Positions 1 to 9,081 of a stretch of DNA of 64,000 bases are shown piece after piece. The stretch's first letter is position 1, and each line of letters opens with the position of its first letter. Source of the DNA: an uncultured Dehalococcoidia bacterium (GTDB taxonomy: Bacteria > Chloroflexota > Dehalococcoidia > Lucifugimonadales > CATQGZ01); the NCBI GenBank assembly GCA_958295685.1, contig OY282366.1:9530-73529 (forward strand). The letters run 5' to 3'. The notes below the pieces were generated by a model. It was not told the origin of the DNA and did no database searches. It saw nothing but the letters and a program-made list of their open reading frames with translations. Position numbers and translations under genes: made by a program.

Positions 1-110
1 ATCCCGGCGGCCAGCAGGATCTGTCGGACTACTGCGGCCGGCTTGGAGGTGGTGAATAGGCCCCGGTAGTCGTCCTCTGGATGATGCGGTGGTCCGATGA
101 CTGACGGCAC
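1..110 (-). CDS. Partial gene at left edge, possible connector-region protein
   Basis: An open frame starts at a GTG (110-108) just after the stop of the preceding 90-aa gene and runs off the left edge. The visible part is about 36 residues with a readable, non-shadow composition (VIGPPHHPEDDYRGLF, then AAVVRQILLAAG). It follows the coat-protein cluster, so a head completion or adaptor role is plausible, but no family is recognised. If the window ends are joined, the frame continues without a stop into the gene at 63292-63984. Start choice rests on position only; no strong ribosome site is visible. Confidence 0.5.
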   Translation of the reverse strand, partial: MPSVIGPPHHPEDDYRGLFTTSKPAAVVRQILLAAG

Positions 111-116
111 CGAGAA

Positions 117-389
117 TTATTCCTCTAGCGGTATCTGGCCGACGCGAACGAACGGTCTATCATCCAATTTGCTTTGGGTGACTCGCTGGTAGACGCGCCC
201 CCTTGCTGATACCGCCGTCTCAATACAGATCCCCCTAGCGTGGACTGTCCGTGAAACGCCAGTTATCTCGTCGGGAGTGTTAGCAGGCTGCTTGGAAAGG
301 TTAGCTATGACCTGCTCCAGTGACTGGACCCGATTCGCAAGGCCCTCGTTCTGTGCAGCCAGCGTCTTCAGTGTAAGTCGTGTTGCTGC
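117..389 (-). CDS. Small coiled-coil protein after the coat genes
   Basis: A 90-residue product begins MAATRLTLKTLAAQNEGL and has an N-terminal heptad-like helix (about residues 3-35) followed by a beta-rich C-terminal half. The ATG at 389 is chosen because it has a purine-rich ribosome site (GGGAGAGGGAC) directly upstream and avoids overlapping the preceding gene; an ATG at 440 in the same frame lacks one. It sits in the head operon after the coat gene, which suggests a minor head component. Function unknown. Confidence 0.7.
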   Translation of the reverse strand, partial: AATRLTLKTLAAQNEGLANRVQSLEQVIANLSKQPANTPDEITGVSRTVHARGICIETAVSARGRVYQRVTQSKLDDRPFVRVGQIPLEE

Positions 390-402
390 CATGTCCCTCT
401 CC

Positions 403-1032
403 CTATCCGCTGAATCCGCGTTGACCGCGAAAGTGGTCACCCGCGTATGACTTGGGGACTTCGTACTGCGCTAGCTCAAGAGTAAGCACGTCGATTTGGT
501 CGTCCGCATCTCGCTTGATCTGATTCCGAACGGCCAGTGCCTTCGCTTCTCCCATTTCGTCGAACACGGCGTCGATGTCGCCGTTGTATTTCTCAAGCAG
601 CCGTTGCTGCACCCGGAAGAACTGGACATCTGTCATGTCCGGGGCACGGTAGTCCTCATACTCTTTGGCCGGGTTATCGGGGTCTGCCACGACCCGAACG
701 ATGCGCCTCACGTAGTACCGATCTCCCGACACCGGTGAGCGGTCCCATATCTCCCACCGAGCATCGAACACTGGATCGGTTGCCTTGCCATGATGCACGG
801 ACGACTTATCGACCTGAAGGACAGCACACCGATTCCACCGCAGGTGCAGCGTATCGCGCACAGACTTGAGTGCTTCCACAACGTTCTCGCTGACGGGGGG
901 ATGGCTCCCCCCGTCAGCATCGTACTCCTCGTAGAACTCGTCGTCTTTGCGGGCACGGCCCAGAACGTTGAACAGTGCAGTCCGTGCTCCTATGGAGGTG
1001 TGCCTCGTGCGATCCCCTCCGCCTGTGAACAC
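403..1032 (-). CDS. Hypothetical protein following the major capsid gene
   Basis: A 209-residue protein starting at GTG 1032, 3 bp after the capsid stop. No other start codon is evident in the first 30 codons. It is charged and mixed alpha/beta, with an acidic patch near residue 33 (DDEFYEEYDADGG), a central segment with WEIWDRSP and YYVRRIVRVV, and a helical C-terminal half. It resembles no family I can name. The position directly after the coat protein is typical of a minor capsid, decoration or head-completion protein, but this is inference from order only. Confidence 0.75.
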   Translation of the reverse strand: MFTGGGDRTRHTSIGARTALFNVLGRARKDDEFYEEYDADGGSHPPVSENVVEALKSVRDTLHLRWNRCAVLQVDKSSVHHGKATDPVFDARWEIWDRSPVSGDRYYVRRIVRVVADPDNPAKEYEDYRAPDMTDVQFFRVQQRLLEKYNGDIDAVFDEMGEAKALAVRNQIKRDADDQIDVLTLELAQYEVPKSYAGDHFRGQRGFSG

Positions 1033-1035
1033 GTC

Positions 1036-2460
1036 CTAGGCGATGAAGGGGCGGACGTTCGTCAGCCGGAACTGCGAGTTCGGCCGCTTGTTGATGAGCT
1101 GCTTGGCTTCCCAGAGGTGGGCCACCCACGCGGGGCGTCCACCCGCTTGGCGGAAGATCGTCGGCGTGTCCCTGGAGAGCCAGTCTGGCGCAGCCACTTG
1201 CGCCGTGACGTAGTTGTTCAGGGCCAGCCGGTAGATGTGCTGAAGTGGACAGCGCTTATCCGCTGTCCACTTCATCCCGTTGTAGTCGAGAGCCGTGAAG
1301 CCGCCCTTGAGGTTGAGGTTGACATACCTCTTCTGGTCCTGGAACGTCTTCAGGTAGAGTCGGCGGGCGGGGAGACTCGACACCATGATGCTCGGACTGC
1401 CGCCATCGTCGCCAGAGTAGATCTCGGCTCGGTCGAAGAATCGCTGGAGATCGTCCTGATCCACTGACTCAGTCGCGGTGGGGTCCGCCAGCTCCTCCGA
1501 GTGCCCGCTGAATATCGGGTTGTCGGCCACGTCGATGCCGTAGTACTTGCCCGTCGTCTTGAAGCCTTCCGTGATACCGACGAGGCCCTTGCCCGTCTCG
1601 GTTTCCTTCTTGATGTCGGCATCCGTCGCGGTCGCGGAGATCTCGGCGCCCGACCACTTCGTGATGGTCGCCCCGTCGTCGAGGGCGGTGTTGTTCGTGA
1701 TGGCCTTGGTCAAGAGGAGATAGGGCCCCTTAGAGTCCTGGTTGACCGCCTTGATGATGCCCGTGGCCATCTTGTCTACAGACGACCCGTTCTGCATCAG
1801 GATGGGCATACCCGGACGGAAGACCGGATACACCTCGTCCAGGGTAACGATAGGATTGGCGCCGCCGGCACCACCGTCGTCGATTCCGTACAGCGACTTG
1901 ACGTAGATCTTGGTCGCGCCGACGGCGGTCCCCGTGTAGGTCTTGGCCAGGACTGAGTCCGGGCTGTTCCATATCTGGGCCGCTTCGTTGAGCGTCCAAC
2001 CATCCCTCAACGCTTTGATGTTGTACGCCATGGTGCCGGCCCAGCTTCCGACGTTCACCCTCGGGTTCATCCGTAGGGCCAGCTCGGACACCTGGAATCC
2101 CTGCGCTCGCGTCGCGACTCGGACGCTGGGCTTGATGCCATCCGGCGCCTGAGCCGGAGGCAAGAGGCTCAGCTCGTCCAGGGCCAGGCCGCCCTCGTTC
2201 AGCTGAGTCAGGACAGCCCACTGCGACTCCGTGCCCCACGGTCTGATGTTCATCTGGAAGATCCAGCCGATGAGGCAGTCCGTGTTGACCAAGCTGGTCA
2301 GCGCCCGAATCATCTTCGTGGACCGCATGACGTTGTCGAGCGTCTTGAACATCGAGGCCGGAGCACCGACGTTCCTCGTCGAAAGGGCTCCATCTTCCTG
2401 ATATCGTCCTTGACCATAGGCGCTGATCAAGTCCGATTTCGTCTGAATAACGCGTGCCAT
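1036..2460 (-). CDS. Major capsid protein
   Basis: This 474-residue protein directly follows the scaffold gene and has the length and composition of an HK97-fold coat protein. An N-terminal helical arm (QTKSDLISAYGQGRY) is followed by a long mixed beta region with an insertion-like segment (about residues 180-300, glycine and threonine rich) and a C-terminal part with a predicted spine helix around DDLQRFFDRAEIY. Ribosome site AAGGGGG lies 6 nt before the ATG. Identification is by synteny (terminase, portal, scaffold, coat) plus general features, not by a diagnostic motif. I am fairly sure of the role. Confidence 0.85.
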   Translation of the reverse strand: MARVIQTKSDLISAYGQGRYQEDGALSTRNVGAPASMFKTLDNVMRSTKMIRALTSLVNTDCLIGWIFQMNIRPWGTESQWAVLTQLNEGGLALDELSLLPPAQAPDGIKPSVRVATRAQGFQVSELALRMNPRVNVGSWAGTMAYNIKALRDGWTLNEAAQIWNSPDSVLAKTYTGTAVGATKIYVKSLYGIDDGGAGGANPIVTLDEVYPVFRPGMPILMQNGSSVDKMATGIIKAVNQDSKGPYLLLTKAITNNTALDDGATITKWSGAEISATATDADIKKETETGKGLVGITEGFKTTGKYYGIDVADNPIFSGHSEELADPTATESVDQDDLQRFFDRAEIYSGDDGGSPSIMVSSLPARRLYLKTFQDQKRYVNLNLKGGFTALDYNGMKWTADKRCPLQHIYRLALNNYVTAQVAAPDWLSRDTPTIFRQAGGRPAWVAHLWEAKQLINKRPNSQFRLTNVRPFIA

Positions 2461-2490
2461 CGTAGCCCCCTTGGGCTTAGGCTAATCTGC

Positions 2491-2512
2491 TGACCAACAC
2501 CGTGTTAGGTCA
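2491..2512. repeat. Inverted repeat between scaffold and coat genes
   Basis: A near-perfect 22-bp dyad (TGACC-AACAC / GTGTT-GGTCA with single-base interruptions) lies over the scaffold stop codon and 30 bp upstream of the coat start. In RNA it would form a 10-bp stem with almost no loop. It could be a processing or attenuation element that raises coat over scaffold expression; this is inference. Confidence 0.4.
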
Positions 2513-3794
2513 GTTGTCTGTGGGCTTCAAAACTGACGAAGCCTTCCAGATCGTCCACCGGATCTGGCGCATTGCTGCGCGGGACAGCGGTCGTGCGTCC
2601 GCCCGTCGGGGAACGAGGAACCAGTCGCTGAGATGTCGTTCGCGACCGTTCTACCTTGCGCCGAGTCGCCCGTTGCGCCTTCTCGGCTGCCTGCTGTGCG
2701 GCCTCCCGCTTCATCTCTCGCACGTACCGCTCTTGGTCGGCAACCTGCTCTGCGATTATCTGCTTGAGATGGTCGTCAGGAATCTCGATCGCGCCGGTGT
2801 CGGGGTTGTGGAAGGCCTTAGCGTCGGCGCGTAGTCGATGGAGAATCAGGTTGGTCGTGGAGTCGTACAGCCCGGCGTCCTTGGCCATGCGCCGTACCTG
2901 GGTGGCCGTCTTCGCGAGGCTGGTGGTGGTGACCTGTGACTGGTGCATGGCCTTGTCCAGGGCCAGTTGGCGCTTTTGGGCCATGAGGTCGCGGCGCTGG
3001 TGCCAGATTTCCGCTTCCCGCGGATTGGTTTTGAATTCGTCCAGCCTTTTCATCACCCTATCGAGCACGTCGCGGTTAGCCAGTCCGACCTCGATCAGGG
3101 TGTCCTCTGCCCCCTCACTCATCTGGCCGTTCGCATCCACGAAGGCGGCTTGGAATGCCGCGTGCACCACGTCTGGCCCGTGGGGCTGGTCTATGGCGTC
3201 TCGCATGAACTCCGCCATGCCGTTTGGTGTCCGGATGGCGGACAGTATCTTCTGCATCTGCGCGTGCTGAGCGTTTTGCTGGGCCGCCTCGTCTTGCCAT
3301 TGCTCACGCTCGAGACGCACGGCTTCCATGGCGGACTGCTGCTCAGACAGCAGGTGCTGGCCTAGGCTGCGGAGTTCTGGGTTAGCCTGGATGGCGGCGG
3401 CCTGCGCCTTGCTGAGATGCCACTCGGGAGCCCCTTCCTGCGGGACTTCCTCGTCCTCGGGTTCTGGGTCGGCCAACAGGGCAGCCACATCGCCGTCGAA
3501 CGCTTCGTCGTTCGCTGCCGGTTCGTCCGTCCCCGGTTGCGGGCTGTCCTCGGGTATGGGCTCGCCCGTTTGCCGGGCCAGTTCCGCCACCAGTTCGGGC
3601 GCCTCTACGGTCGTCAAGCCTGGGTCTGCGGGTTCGGGAGGAACCTCCATCGCCAGCGACGCGAACACGTCCGCGATGTCGGTACCGGCGATGTCGGCGT
3701 CGGCCTGGGCGGGTGGCGCGGACTCGACATTTATGACGGGCGCGGCGTCAATGTCGCTGGCCATTTCATTTGTGAGCAGGTCGGCGGGGTTCAT
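2505..3794 (-). CDS. Capsid scaffold protein
   Basis: A 429-residue protein between portal and coat genes. The first 140 residues are strongly acidic and low complexity (many A, P, D, E). The middle (about 150-330) is long amphipathic helix rich in Q, A and E, and the C-terminal third is basic (KAQRATRRKVERSRTTSQR). An acidic disordered head, helical rod and basic capsid-binding tail is the usual plan of phage scaffolds, and the place directly before the coat gene is the usual one. It overlaps the portal gene by ATGA. The catalytic signature of a prohead protease is not visible. Confidence 0.8.
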   Translation of the reverse strand: MNPADLLTNEMASDIDAAPVINVESAPPAQADADIAGTDIADVFASLAMEVPPEPADPGLTTVEAPELVAELARQTGEPIPEDSPQPGTDEPAANDEAFDGDVAALLADPEPEDEEVPQEGAPEWHLSKAQAAAIQANPELRSLGQHLLSEQQSAMEAVRLEREQWQDEAAQQNAQHAQMQKILSAIRTPNGMAEFMRDAIDQPHGPDVVHAAFQAAFVDANGQMSEGAEDTLIEVGLANRDVLDRVMKRLDEFKTNPREAEIWHQRRDLMAQKRQLALDKAMHQSQVTTTSLAKTATQVRRMAKDAGLYDSTTNLILHRLRADAKAFHNPDTGAIEIPDDHLKQIIAEQVADQERYVREMKREAAQQAAEKAQRATRRKVERSRTTSQRLVPRSPTGGRTTAVPRSNAPDPVDDLEGFVSFEAHRQLT

Positions 3795-5998
3795 GATGTT
3801 CCTCCACTGGTGGTTTCACTGGAATGTAGCACAGGACCCTGGGTCGGTGGCAACCCTTGTTGCGACGACGACCCTTCGCCACCTGCTGCCGTCTGTTGTT
3901 CCGCCATCGCCGCCATTGTCGCCTCCAGCATAGCCATGTGAACCTGGTAGTGATCCATCATAGCCTTCCTCTTGAAGGGCGGCCACCCCTCGAACTCCGA
4001 GTCTTTCATCAGGGCGCCGTGCTGCTGGATATGCACTGCGTGGTTCTGCCACTGCATCGGAACCGCTGGGGGCACTCCAAGATCGTCCGGGGTCTGTGGC
4101 TCCCATTCCTGGAACCGGAGGTGCTCCCGCTGCACTTCGGCATGGTCCTTCTCGAATCCCCGGTCCACTACGTCCTCCACGCCCAGCGACAGCGCACGCC
4201 GTACGCGGTCGTTGTCTATCTGGCCCGTGTCTGGCGAGATCATCAGCATTGGCAACCGCTCCATGACCTCCATCGTGTTGCTGAGCTGCGCAGACTTCGA
4301 CCACGGATAGGCCGAGCCGACGACGGGGATCACATCGCTTACGCCTTCGAGGTCGGCACCCTTGAAGGCCGCGAACTGGTAGACGTTATTGCGGCCCACA
4401 TACTTGACCGTCCGCTCATCCTCGTAGTGCATCTTGATCAGCTTCAGCGTGTGGTTGCCGATCTTGGCGATCATCATCTCCAGCCGTTCCGTCATCGGCG
4501 CCAGGTCGGAATCGTCAGCCTCCTGCAACGCCAGGAATGCTCGACCCGACGTGACGCCGGGATCCGGCCGCCCCTGAGATGCCCGGTGCACACCGAGGGC
4601 GCTATTGAAGTCCTCGGCGATGACGGCACGCTCCTCGTAGACTTTATGGGGTAGCGCCTTCAGGTCCACCATCTCGGGCTTCTGGAGGCCGTTGTACTTG
4701 ATCGTCGCTCCGGGGTCGCGAACGTCGAAGTCGGCCTTGCCGAGCCCTGTAGACGCGGGGAGTAGCCAGACCCCCTTCATAAACAATTTGTGGTGCTGAT
4801 TGATGACTTGGGTGGACTCGTTGTATTCCCTCTGGAGCCCGATCCCGGCGGTCATGTTCGCCTTGCCCAACAGCCGCCCGGGTACGTCCATGTCCTTCAG
4901 CAAGTACACGACGGGCCAGATGCCGTCCGGTAGCGCTCCCGGCGCTTGGAGCAACCTGTCGTCTACGGTCACCCATGACCGGCCGTGCGGCCACTCTTTC
5001 GACGGGCGCTCGTAGTAGAACAGCACGTCAGCGTACTGCGCGGCGCCTCGGCCTTGGCCGCTCATGGCGATATCGCCTCCGCCTATCGGACGCTCTCCGT
5101 CCACATAGGTGGGTATCGTGTCTAGTTCAGTCGTGGTTGCGGTCGCCGACAGACCGGCGCCCCTCATTTCCGGCCAGCGGGCCACCACGTCCCGTACCTC
5201 CATGGGCTCCACGATCACTACCGACCGGATATCCCCTTCGGTATCGGCGCTCCGGTCCGGGAACACTCGATGCGGACCGAACACCCGCAGTCCCACATCC
5301 CCCTCGTCGATATAGGCAGGTTCAGCTTCGAGATCGAACTCGGGACCGTTCATGATCGGTTGCCCGTCTTCGTCGCACGGCGCCTCGACCAGTTCGGTCG
5401 TCTCGAATCCCGTTTGCGGGTCGATTTGCGTCACGGGCACCATGGTCGTCAGCGGCACCATCTTGCCCGTATCCGTGTTCCAGTGCGGCATGACCCAAGC
5501 GCTTCCGGTCACCGCCGCCCACGCGATCATCTCCCGCACCCGGGCCGTCTGGTCCAGCTCATGCCACTTCGCTTCGAGCACCTTGTCGGCTAACCTGGCC
5601 GCTGCGATGTCCTTGTCGTCCGACGACGCCGGCAGGCATGACGTCTGCGGACGATTCTTCGTCATCTTCGCTGTGATCATGCGAAGATAGGGGTGGATCC
5701 GGTTCCTGACCGGGTACGATTTCCAGGACGGACCAGAAGGGAAGACGTAGCGCCCGTCCTTGTAATCCCACCACTGGTGGCCCTCGGCAAACAGCATGTT
5801 TTGGTACCACTGTGCGCGCTCGCCCGCCAGCGCCTCGTAACGTTCGTCTTTCAGTGCGTCGGCGTAGGCGTGGTAGGTGCTTTCCTCTTCTTCGTCGGTC
5901 CTTGGGTATGGTGCGGGGAGGTCACGCGCTTGATGGTCGTCCTCCTCTTCCACGAAGGGGTCCATCGCCATCGACGGTTGCAGCAGTTCCTCGATCAC
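3791..5998 (-). CDS. Portal protein
   Basis: 735 residues, the size of P22-type portals. It forms the dodecameric ring at the capsid vertex through which DNA is packaged. After an acidic N-terminus, a motif typical of this group is visible: NMLFAEGHQWWDYKDG, then PVRNRIHPYLRMITAKMTKNRP, which I recognise from P22-like portals. A wing domain follows, then a helical stem region around residues 440-560 (GVHRASQGRPDPGVTSGRA is a conserved-looking loop). The C-terminus is Q-rich. It starts ATGA-overlapped with the upstream gene and sits downstream of TerL. Confidence 0.9.
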   Translation of the reverse strand: MIEELLQPSMAMDPFVEEEDDHQARDLPAPYPRTDEEEESTYHAYADALKDERYEALAGERAQWYQNMLFAEGHQWWDYKDGRYVFPSGPSWKSYPVRNRIHPYLRMITAKMTKNRPQTSCLPASSDDKDIAAARLADKVLEAKWHELDQTARVREMIAWAAVTGSAWVMPHWNTDTGKMVPLTTMVPVTQIDPQTGFETTELVEAPCDEDGQPIMNGPEFDLEAEPAYIDEGDVGLRVFGPHRVFPDRSADTEGDIRSVVIVEPMEVRDVVARWPEMRGAGLSATATTTELDTIPTYVDGERPIGGGDIAMSGQGRGAAQYADVLFYYERPSKEWPHGRSWVTVDDRLLQAPGALPDGIWPVVYLLKDMDVPGRLLGKANMTAGIGLQREYNESTQVINQHHKLFMKGVWLLPASTGLGKADFDVRDPGATIKYNGLQKPEMVDLKALPHKVYEERAVIAEDFNSALGVHRASQGRPDPGVTSGRAFLALQEADDSDLAPMTERLEMMIAKIGNHTLKLIKMHYEDERTVKYVGRNNVYQFAAFKGADLEGVSDVIPVVGSAYPWSKSAQLSNTMEVMERLPMLMISPDTGQIDNDRVRRALSLGVEDVVDRGFEKDHAEVQREHLRFQEWEPQTPDDLGVPPAVPMQWQNHAVHIQQHGALMKDSEFEGWPPFKRKAMMDHYQVHMAMLEATMAAMAEQQTAAGGEGSSSQQGLPPTQGPVLHSSETTSGGTS

Positions 5999-6381
5999 CT
6001 AGGGCTCCAGGCTACTACATCGGTGAGCTTACCCGCCTTCGCAAGGCGGTTCATGTCCCTTTCGAGGTCCTGTACCAGACCGGTGTTCGTTTCAGTGGGG
6101 GTAAGGTCCTCGGGAAACCCCACCTGAACCGGGTCCGGCAGGACGACGTCGTGCGAGCCCTGGCCATGCATCTCACACATCGAGATCGCGGCCTCCAGCA
6201 TTCCAATCCGGATCCTCTCGGACGATGGCCGCACCCACAGGCCCAACCACGTCTTCATCCGCCAGGCGCCCTTGGCGACCAAGATCGCAATTGCCACTGC
6301 GACGGGAGGCGGTGCGGGCGCGTCCATGACGCGGTTGTACAGCCTCCGCACCTCGCGGTCATGATCCGAAAGTGCTGTCAT
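5995..6381 (-). CDS. Hypothetical protein between TerL and portal
   Basis: A 128-residue protein overlapping TerL and portal genes by ATGA on both sides. It has an N-terminal charged helix (DHDREVRRLYNRVMDA), a short hydrophobic stretch (PPPVAVAIAILVAKGAW, residues 25-41) too short and polar-flanked to be sure of a membrane span, and a helical C-terminal region (LVQDLERDMNRLAKAGKL). No family recognised. Tight translational coupling suggests expression in proportion with packaging proteins. Confidence 0.75.
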   Translation of the reverse strand: MTALSDHDREVRRLYNRVMDAPAPPPVAVAIAILVAKGAWRMKTWLGLWVRPSSERIRIGMLEAAISMCEMHGQGSHDVVLPDPVQVGFPEDLTPTETNTGLVQDLERDMNRLAKAGKLTDVVAWSPR

Positions 6382-8030
6382 ACACCCCTCGCTGCTCGCA
6401 CCTTGTCGAACATGTGTCGGATCGCTTTCACGTCTTCCTCGCGTGCTAGCTCGGCCATCGACACTGGTTGCCCAATGTCAAACAAGCCCCGGTCGGTGTC
6501 AATGCGACCGCTGTCCAAGCGTGGCCCGACCCGCGACATGACCAGGTATCGTAAGGCGTCCAGCATGTGCGCTCCGCCGGCACTCTCCTTGTTGGGCTCG
6601 TCGCGCTTCAGCAACGACCCCTTGGCGGGTTGTTTCCACTCGTAGTTGTCGAACTCCCAGCGCAACCGTCCTCGCTTCTGCCGCTGCTCTCCCGTGCGCC
6701 ACTCCGACTGCATTCCCTCGAACAGGTATAGGCGGGGGAGTTCCTCGACCGGGGCGGCCGTCAGGCCTTTCGGGACATTCCGTCCCGGTTGCGGATGGAG
6801 CAGCCGCTGCACCCGGAGGATGCCCGCCTTGACTGCCTTGAGTCCCTGCTCGATCGGGGTGAAGCACAGTCCGATGACCAACTCTTCGCCACGTGCTCGC
6901 TGCTCGGCGACGCTGGCCAACGAGGCGTTGTTCATCTCCAACACTGTCTGCGGGTCCTCCGTATCGACGTAGAGGACCACGGTCACGTCCGCGCCTTCGT
7001 GCATCTGCTCCGCCTCGGCGACCACGTGGTCCGACCCCTGCGACCCGTACTGGAACTCCCAGTCCGTCACGTCGTTCCGAAGTCCTCGCACCAAGCGCTC
7101 CACTTCCGCAAAGCGGGTCGCCATCGCCTCGCCTTGGCTGAAGTACTCCCGCACGACGACGACTTCCGATGTCGGCGTCACGCCGCCCAGCACGACTGCA
7201 AACCCGTGGTAGCCGGGGTCCACCGCGCCCCATATGTCCCACTCCCGTGGCACTTCGATGTCCTCCACCAGGTGCAGGGCCGGATCGAAGTCCTTGTAGA
7301 CCAGCCCGCGCCGAGACCGGACCTCTCCGAAGATCCGAATGGCCAGGTCGTCTTCGTCGGGGAAGCCCGACGCGAAGTCCACGATCTGCTGCCGCGTCAG
7401 GTGCGACACTAGTGGCTTGCCAACCCAGTACTCTTTCTCGTTGTGCTCGTCTCGCGTCGCCAGGGCGCACTGGTGGAGGCTCCATTCCTTCTTGCCGGCC
7501 TTCGCCGGCTCGTAGATCTCTTCCCCCCACCAACCGATCCCCTCCACGGGCGTCATCGTCATCCACATCCAGCCCCCTTGGTCCACCAATCGCGTATGCA
7601 GCTCTTGGTAGTGCGGCCGCGGCGGCGGCTCGTCTAGCCAGCATCCCGACAGGGAGGCTCCAATCAGCGACGTGGACTTTTGCTCGTACGTCCACCACGT
7701 GATCGTCGATTGTCCCCCGTCCACACGCCGGATTGTCGCTCGCATCCGGCTCTGGTTCCAATGAATCAGCCAGTCCGGGGGACACCACTGATTGAAAATG
7801 GGCCAGTGCACCTCTTCGAAGCTCTTCTCGGTCGGACACAGCACCCAGTAGGTCCGACCGTCACGCACTGGCGCCCATGGATAGTTCCCTCGCGCACAGT
7901 GCAACACCCGCCGCATCCCGAGTGTCGTCTTGCCGAAGCGGTTGCCCGCGATCAGCATCACCCGGAGATGCTCGTCTTGGAGCACGCGCAACTGCTGTTC
8001 TGTAGGAACCCAGTTGGCTGTCGCGTTCAT
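6378..8030 (-). CDS. terL: Terminase large subunit
   Basis: A 550-residue packaging motor. The ATPase half has a Walker A (IAGNRFGKTTLGMRR, residues 27-41) and an acidic Walker B-like CWLDEPP (130-136). The nuclease half begins with AVDPGYHGFAVVLGG (D271) and has a late acidic site in AHMLDALRYLV near residue 490. The ATG at 8030 overlaps the preceding stop by ATGA; upstream sequence in the same frame up to 8450 belongs to the neighbouring gene in another frame. Order HTH protein, TerL, portal is standard for tailed phages. It translocates DNA into the prohead and cuts the concatemer. Confidence 0.93.
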   Translation of the reverse strand: MNATANWVPTEQQLRVLQDEHLRVMLIAGNRFGKTTLGMRRVLHCARGNYPWAPVRDGRTYWVLCPTEKSFEEVHWPIFNQWCPPDWLIHWNQSRMRATIRRVDGGQSTITWWTYEQKSTSLIGASLSGCWLDEPPPRPHYQELHTRLVDQGGWMWMTMTPVEGIGWWGEEIYEPAKAGKKEWSLHQCALATRDEHNEKEYWVGKPLVSHLTRQQIVDFASGFPDEDDLAIRIFGEVRSRRGLVYKDFDPALHLVEDIEVPREWDIWGAVDPGYHGFAVVLGGVTPTSEVVVVREYFSQGEAMATRFAEVERLVRGLRNDVTDWEFQYGSQGSDHVVAEAEQMHEGADVTVVLYVDTEDPQTVLEMNNASLASVAEQRARGEELVIGLCFTPIEQGLKAVKAGILRVQRLLHPQPGRNVPKGLTAAPVEELPRLYLFEGMQSEWRTGEQRQKRGRLRWEFDNYEWKQPAKGSLLKRDEPNKESAGGAHMLDALRYLVMSRVGPRLDSGRIDTDRGLFDIGQPVSMAELAREEDVKAIRHMFDKVRAARGV

Positions 8031-8374
8031 CGGTCCCGCAGTACTGCCTCCCGTGCGAACCGATTGACGATCACGTCCACCGCATCTATCGGCGACACGC
8101 ACACGCTCCGCAATTCCCCACCGCTCAAGTGGTGCAGCACCACCCAGTAGTGGCTTACCATCTTCGACAGCATCGCCCACTCCAGCTTGAGCTTGCTGAG
8201 GTCCACCCGGCCGTTCGTCAGCAGTCCCGGCAACGTGTAGACCCACACGGACTCCACCAGCCGGGGCCGCAGGTCCCGCCCGACCAGCAAGGGTGGCCGC
8301 CCGCGTCCCGCATCCTCGGCCATCGTGGCCATCAGTTCCTCCAACTCGATGGCCCGGGCGTCGGTCAAGCGCAT
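8027..8374 (-). CDS. Small protein preceding TerL
   Basis: 115 residues, mostly helical, with an acidic N-terminus (ELEELMATMAEDAG) and a hydrophobic central helix (LEWAMLSKMVSHYWVVLHHL). It sits between the HTH protein and TerL, coupled on both sides (TGATG upstream, ATGA downstream). The position is where small terminase subunits are found, but no HTH is evident here; the next gene upstream has one. It may be a second packaging factor. Function not assigned. Confidence 0.7.
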   Translation of the reverse strand: MRLTDARAIELEELMATMAEDAGRGRPPLLVGRDLRPRLVESVWVYTLPGLLTNGRVDLSKLKLEWAMLSKMVSHYWVVLHHLSGGELRSVCVSPIDAVDVIVNRFAREAVLRDR

Positions 8375-9081
8375 CAGTCTTCGGGCTGGCTCTTCGCAGG
8401 GTTGGCGGCGTCGGTCGCGTCCCAGCAGGGAGAGACGAGCCTAGGCTCACCCTCCGGCCAGTTTTCAGTGTCTTTCAGTGCCAGACCGAGCCGATTCCGC
8501 GTCATATCGTCTACTCGTGCCCCGGCCTCGTTCGTCACGTAGCCTGGGATGATCCCGTGGTCCCGCCGCAATACGAATTGCAGCAAATCGTGGAAGCCAA
8601 TCCAGTGTGCCTGGACCGCCAACAGCATCTTCATCGACAGGTCGTTGGACCACATCCTGCTCACCGTGGACCGCGTAACGCCTAGGGCTCTCGCTAGGTC
8701 CGCCTCCGTCCCGTATCCTGGTGGTACGCCGATCAGCAGCTTGCGCAGCACGTGGCCGCCCGTTGTCCAGCCGACCGGAAAGCGCTCGGCCCCCTGGGTC
8801 CAGAGGTCCCGCGCCTCATCGTCTCCCAAGTGCTCAATACCGACTCGGCGATAATTCCGCTGTAGGTCCCCGTCGGTGTTGAATTTGATATCCACGATGG
8901 GCTCAGAATCGTAGTTCATGATTACGACATCTGTATCCCCCCCACCGTGCTGCACGTGGCCGATGTAGGCAAACGGTAACTCGCCAGCCAGCAGATCCCA
9001 CAAGCCGAGGGCTTCCAAGAACGTTTCGACGCTGAGGCCGCCTGGCCGAATCGGGAAGTCACGGTTTGGCGGCCGGATCAT
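8374..9081 (-). CDS. HTH DNA-binding protein, candidate small terminase
   Basis: 235 residues; the ATG at 9081 overlaps the upstream stop (ATGA). A helix-turn-helix is visible at about residues 125-150: EADLARALGVTRSTVSRMWS, with the usual A-x3-G turn. The N-terminal 90 residues contain an acidic alpha/beta region (DTDVVIMNYDSEPIVDIKFN) that resembles no domain I know. Two genes upstream of TerL, an HTH protein is most simply the small terminase subunit that recognises the packaging site. A transcription regulator is the alternative. Confidence 0.6.
   Translation of the reverse strand: MIRPPNRDFPIRPGGLSVETFLEALGLWDLLAGELPFAYIGHVQHGGGDTDVVIMNYDSEPIVDIKFNTDGDLQRNYRRVGIEHLGDDEARDLWTQGAERFPVGWTTGGHVLRKLLIGVPPGYGTEADLARALGVTRSTVSRMWSNDLSMKMLLAVQAHWIGFHDLLQFVLRRDHGIIPGYVTNEAGARVDDMTRNRLGLALKDTENWPEGEPRLVSPCWDATDAANPAKSQPED

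Noticed and set aside
8031..8450. N-terminal extension of TerL to 8450
   Set aside because: Region is coded in another frame by the 115-aa gene; ATG 8030 is ATGA-coupled and directly precedes the ATPase domain.
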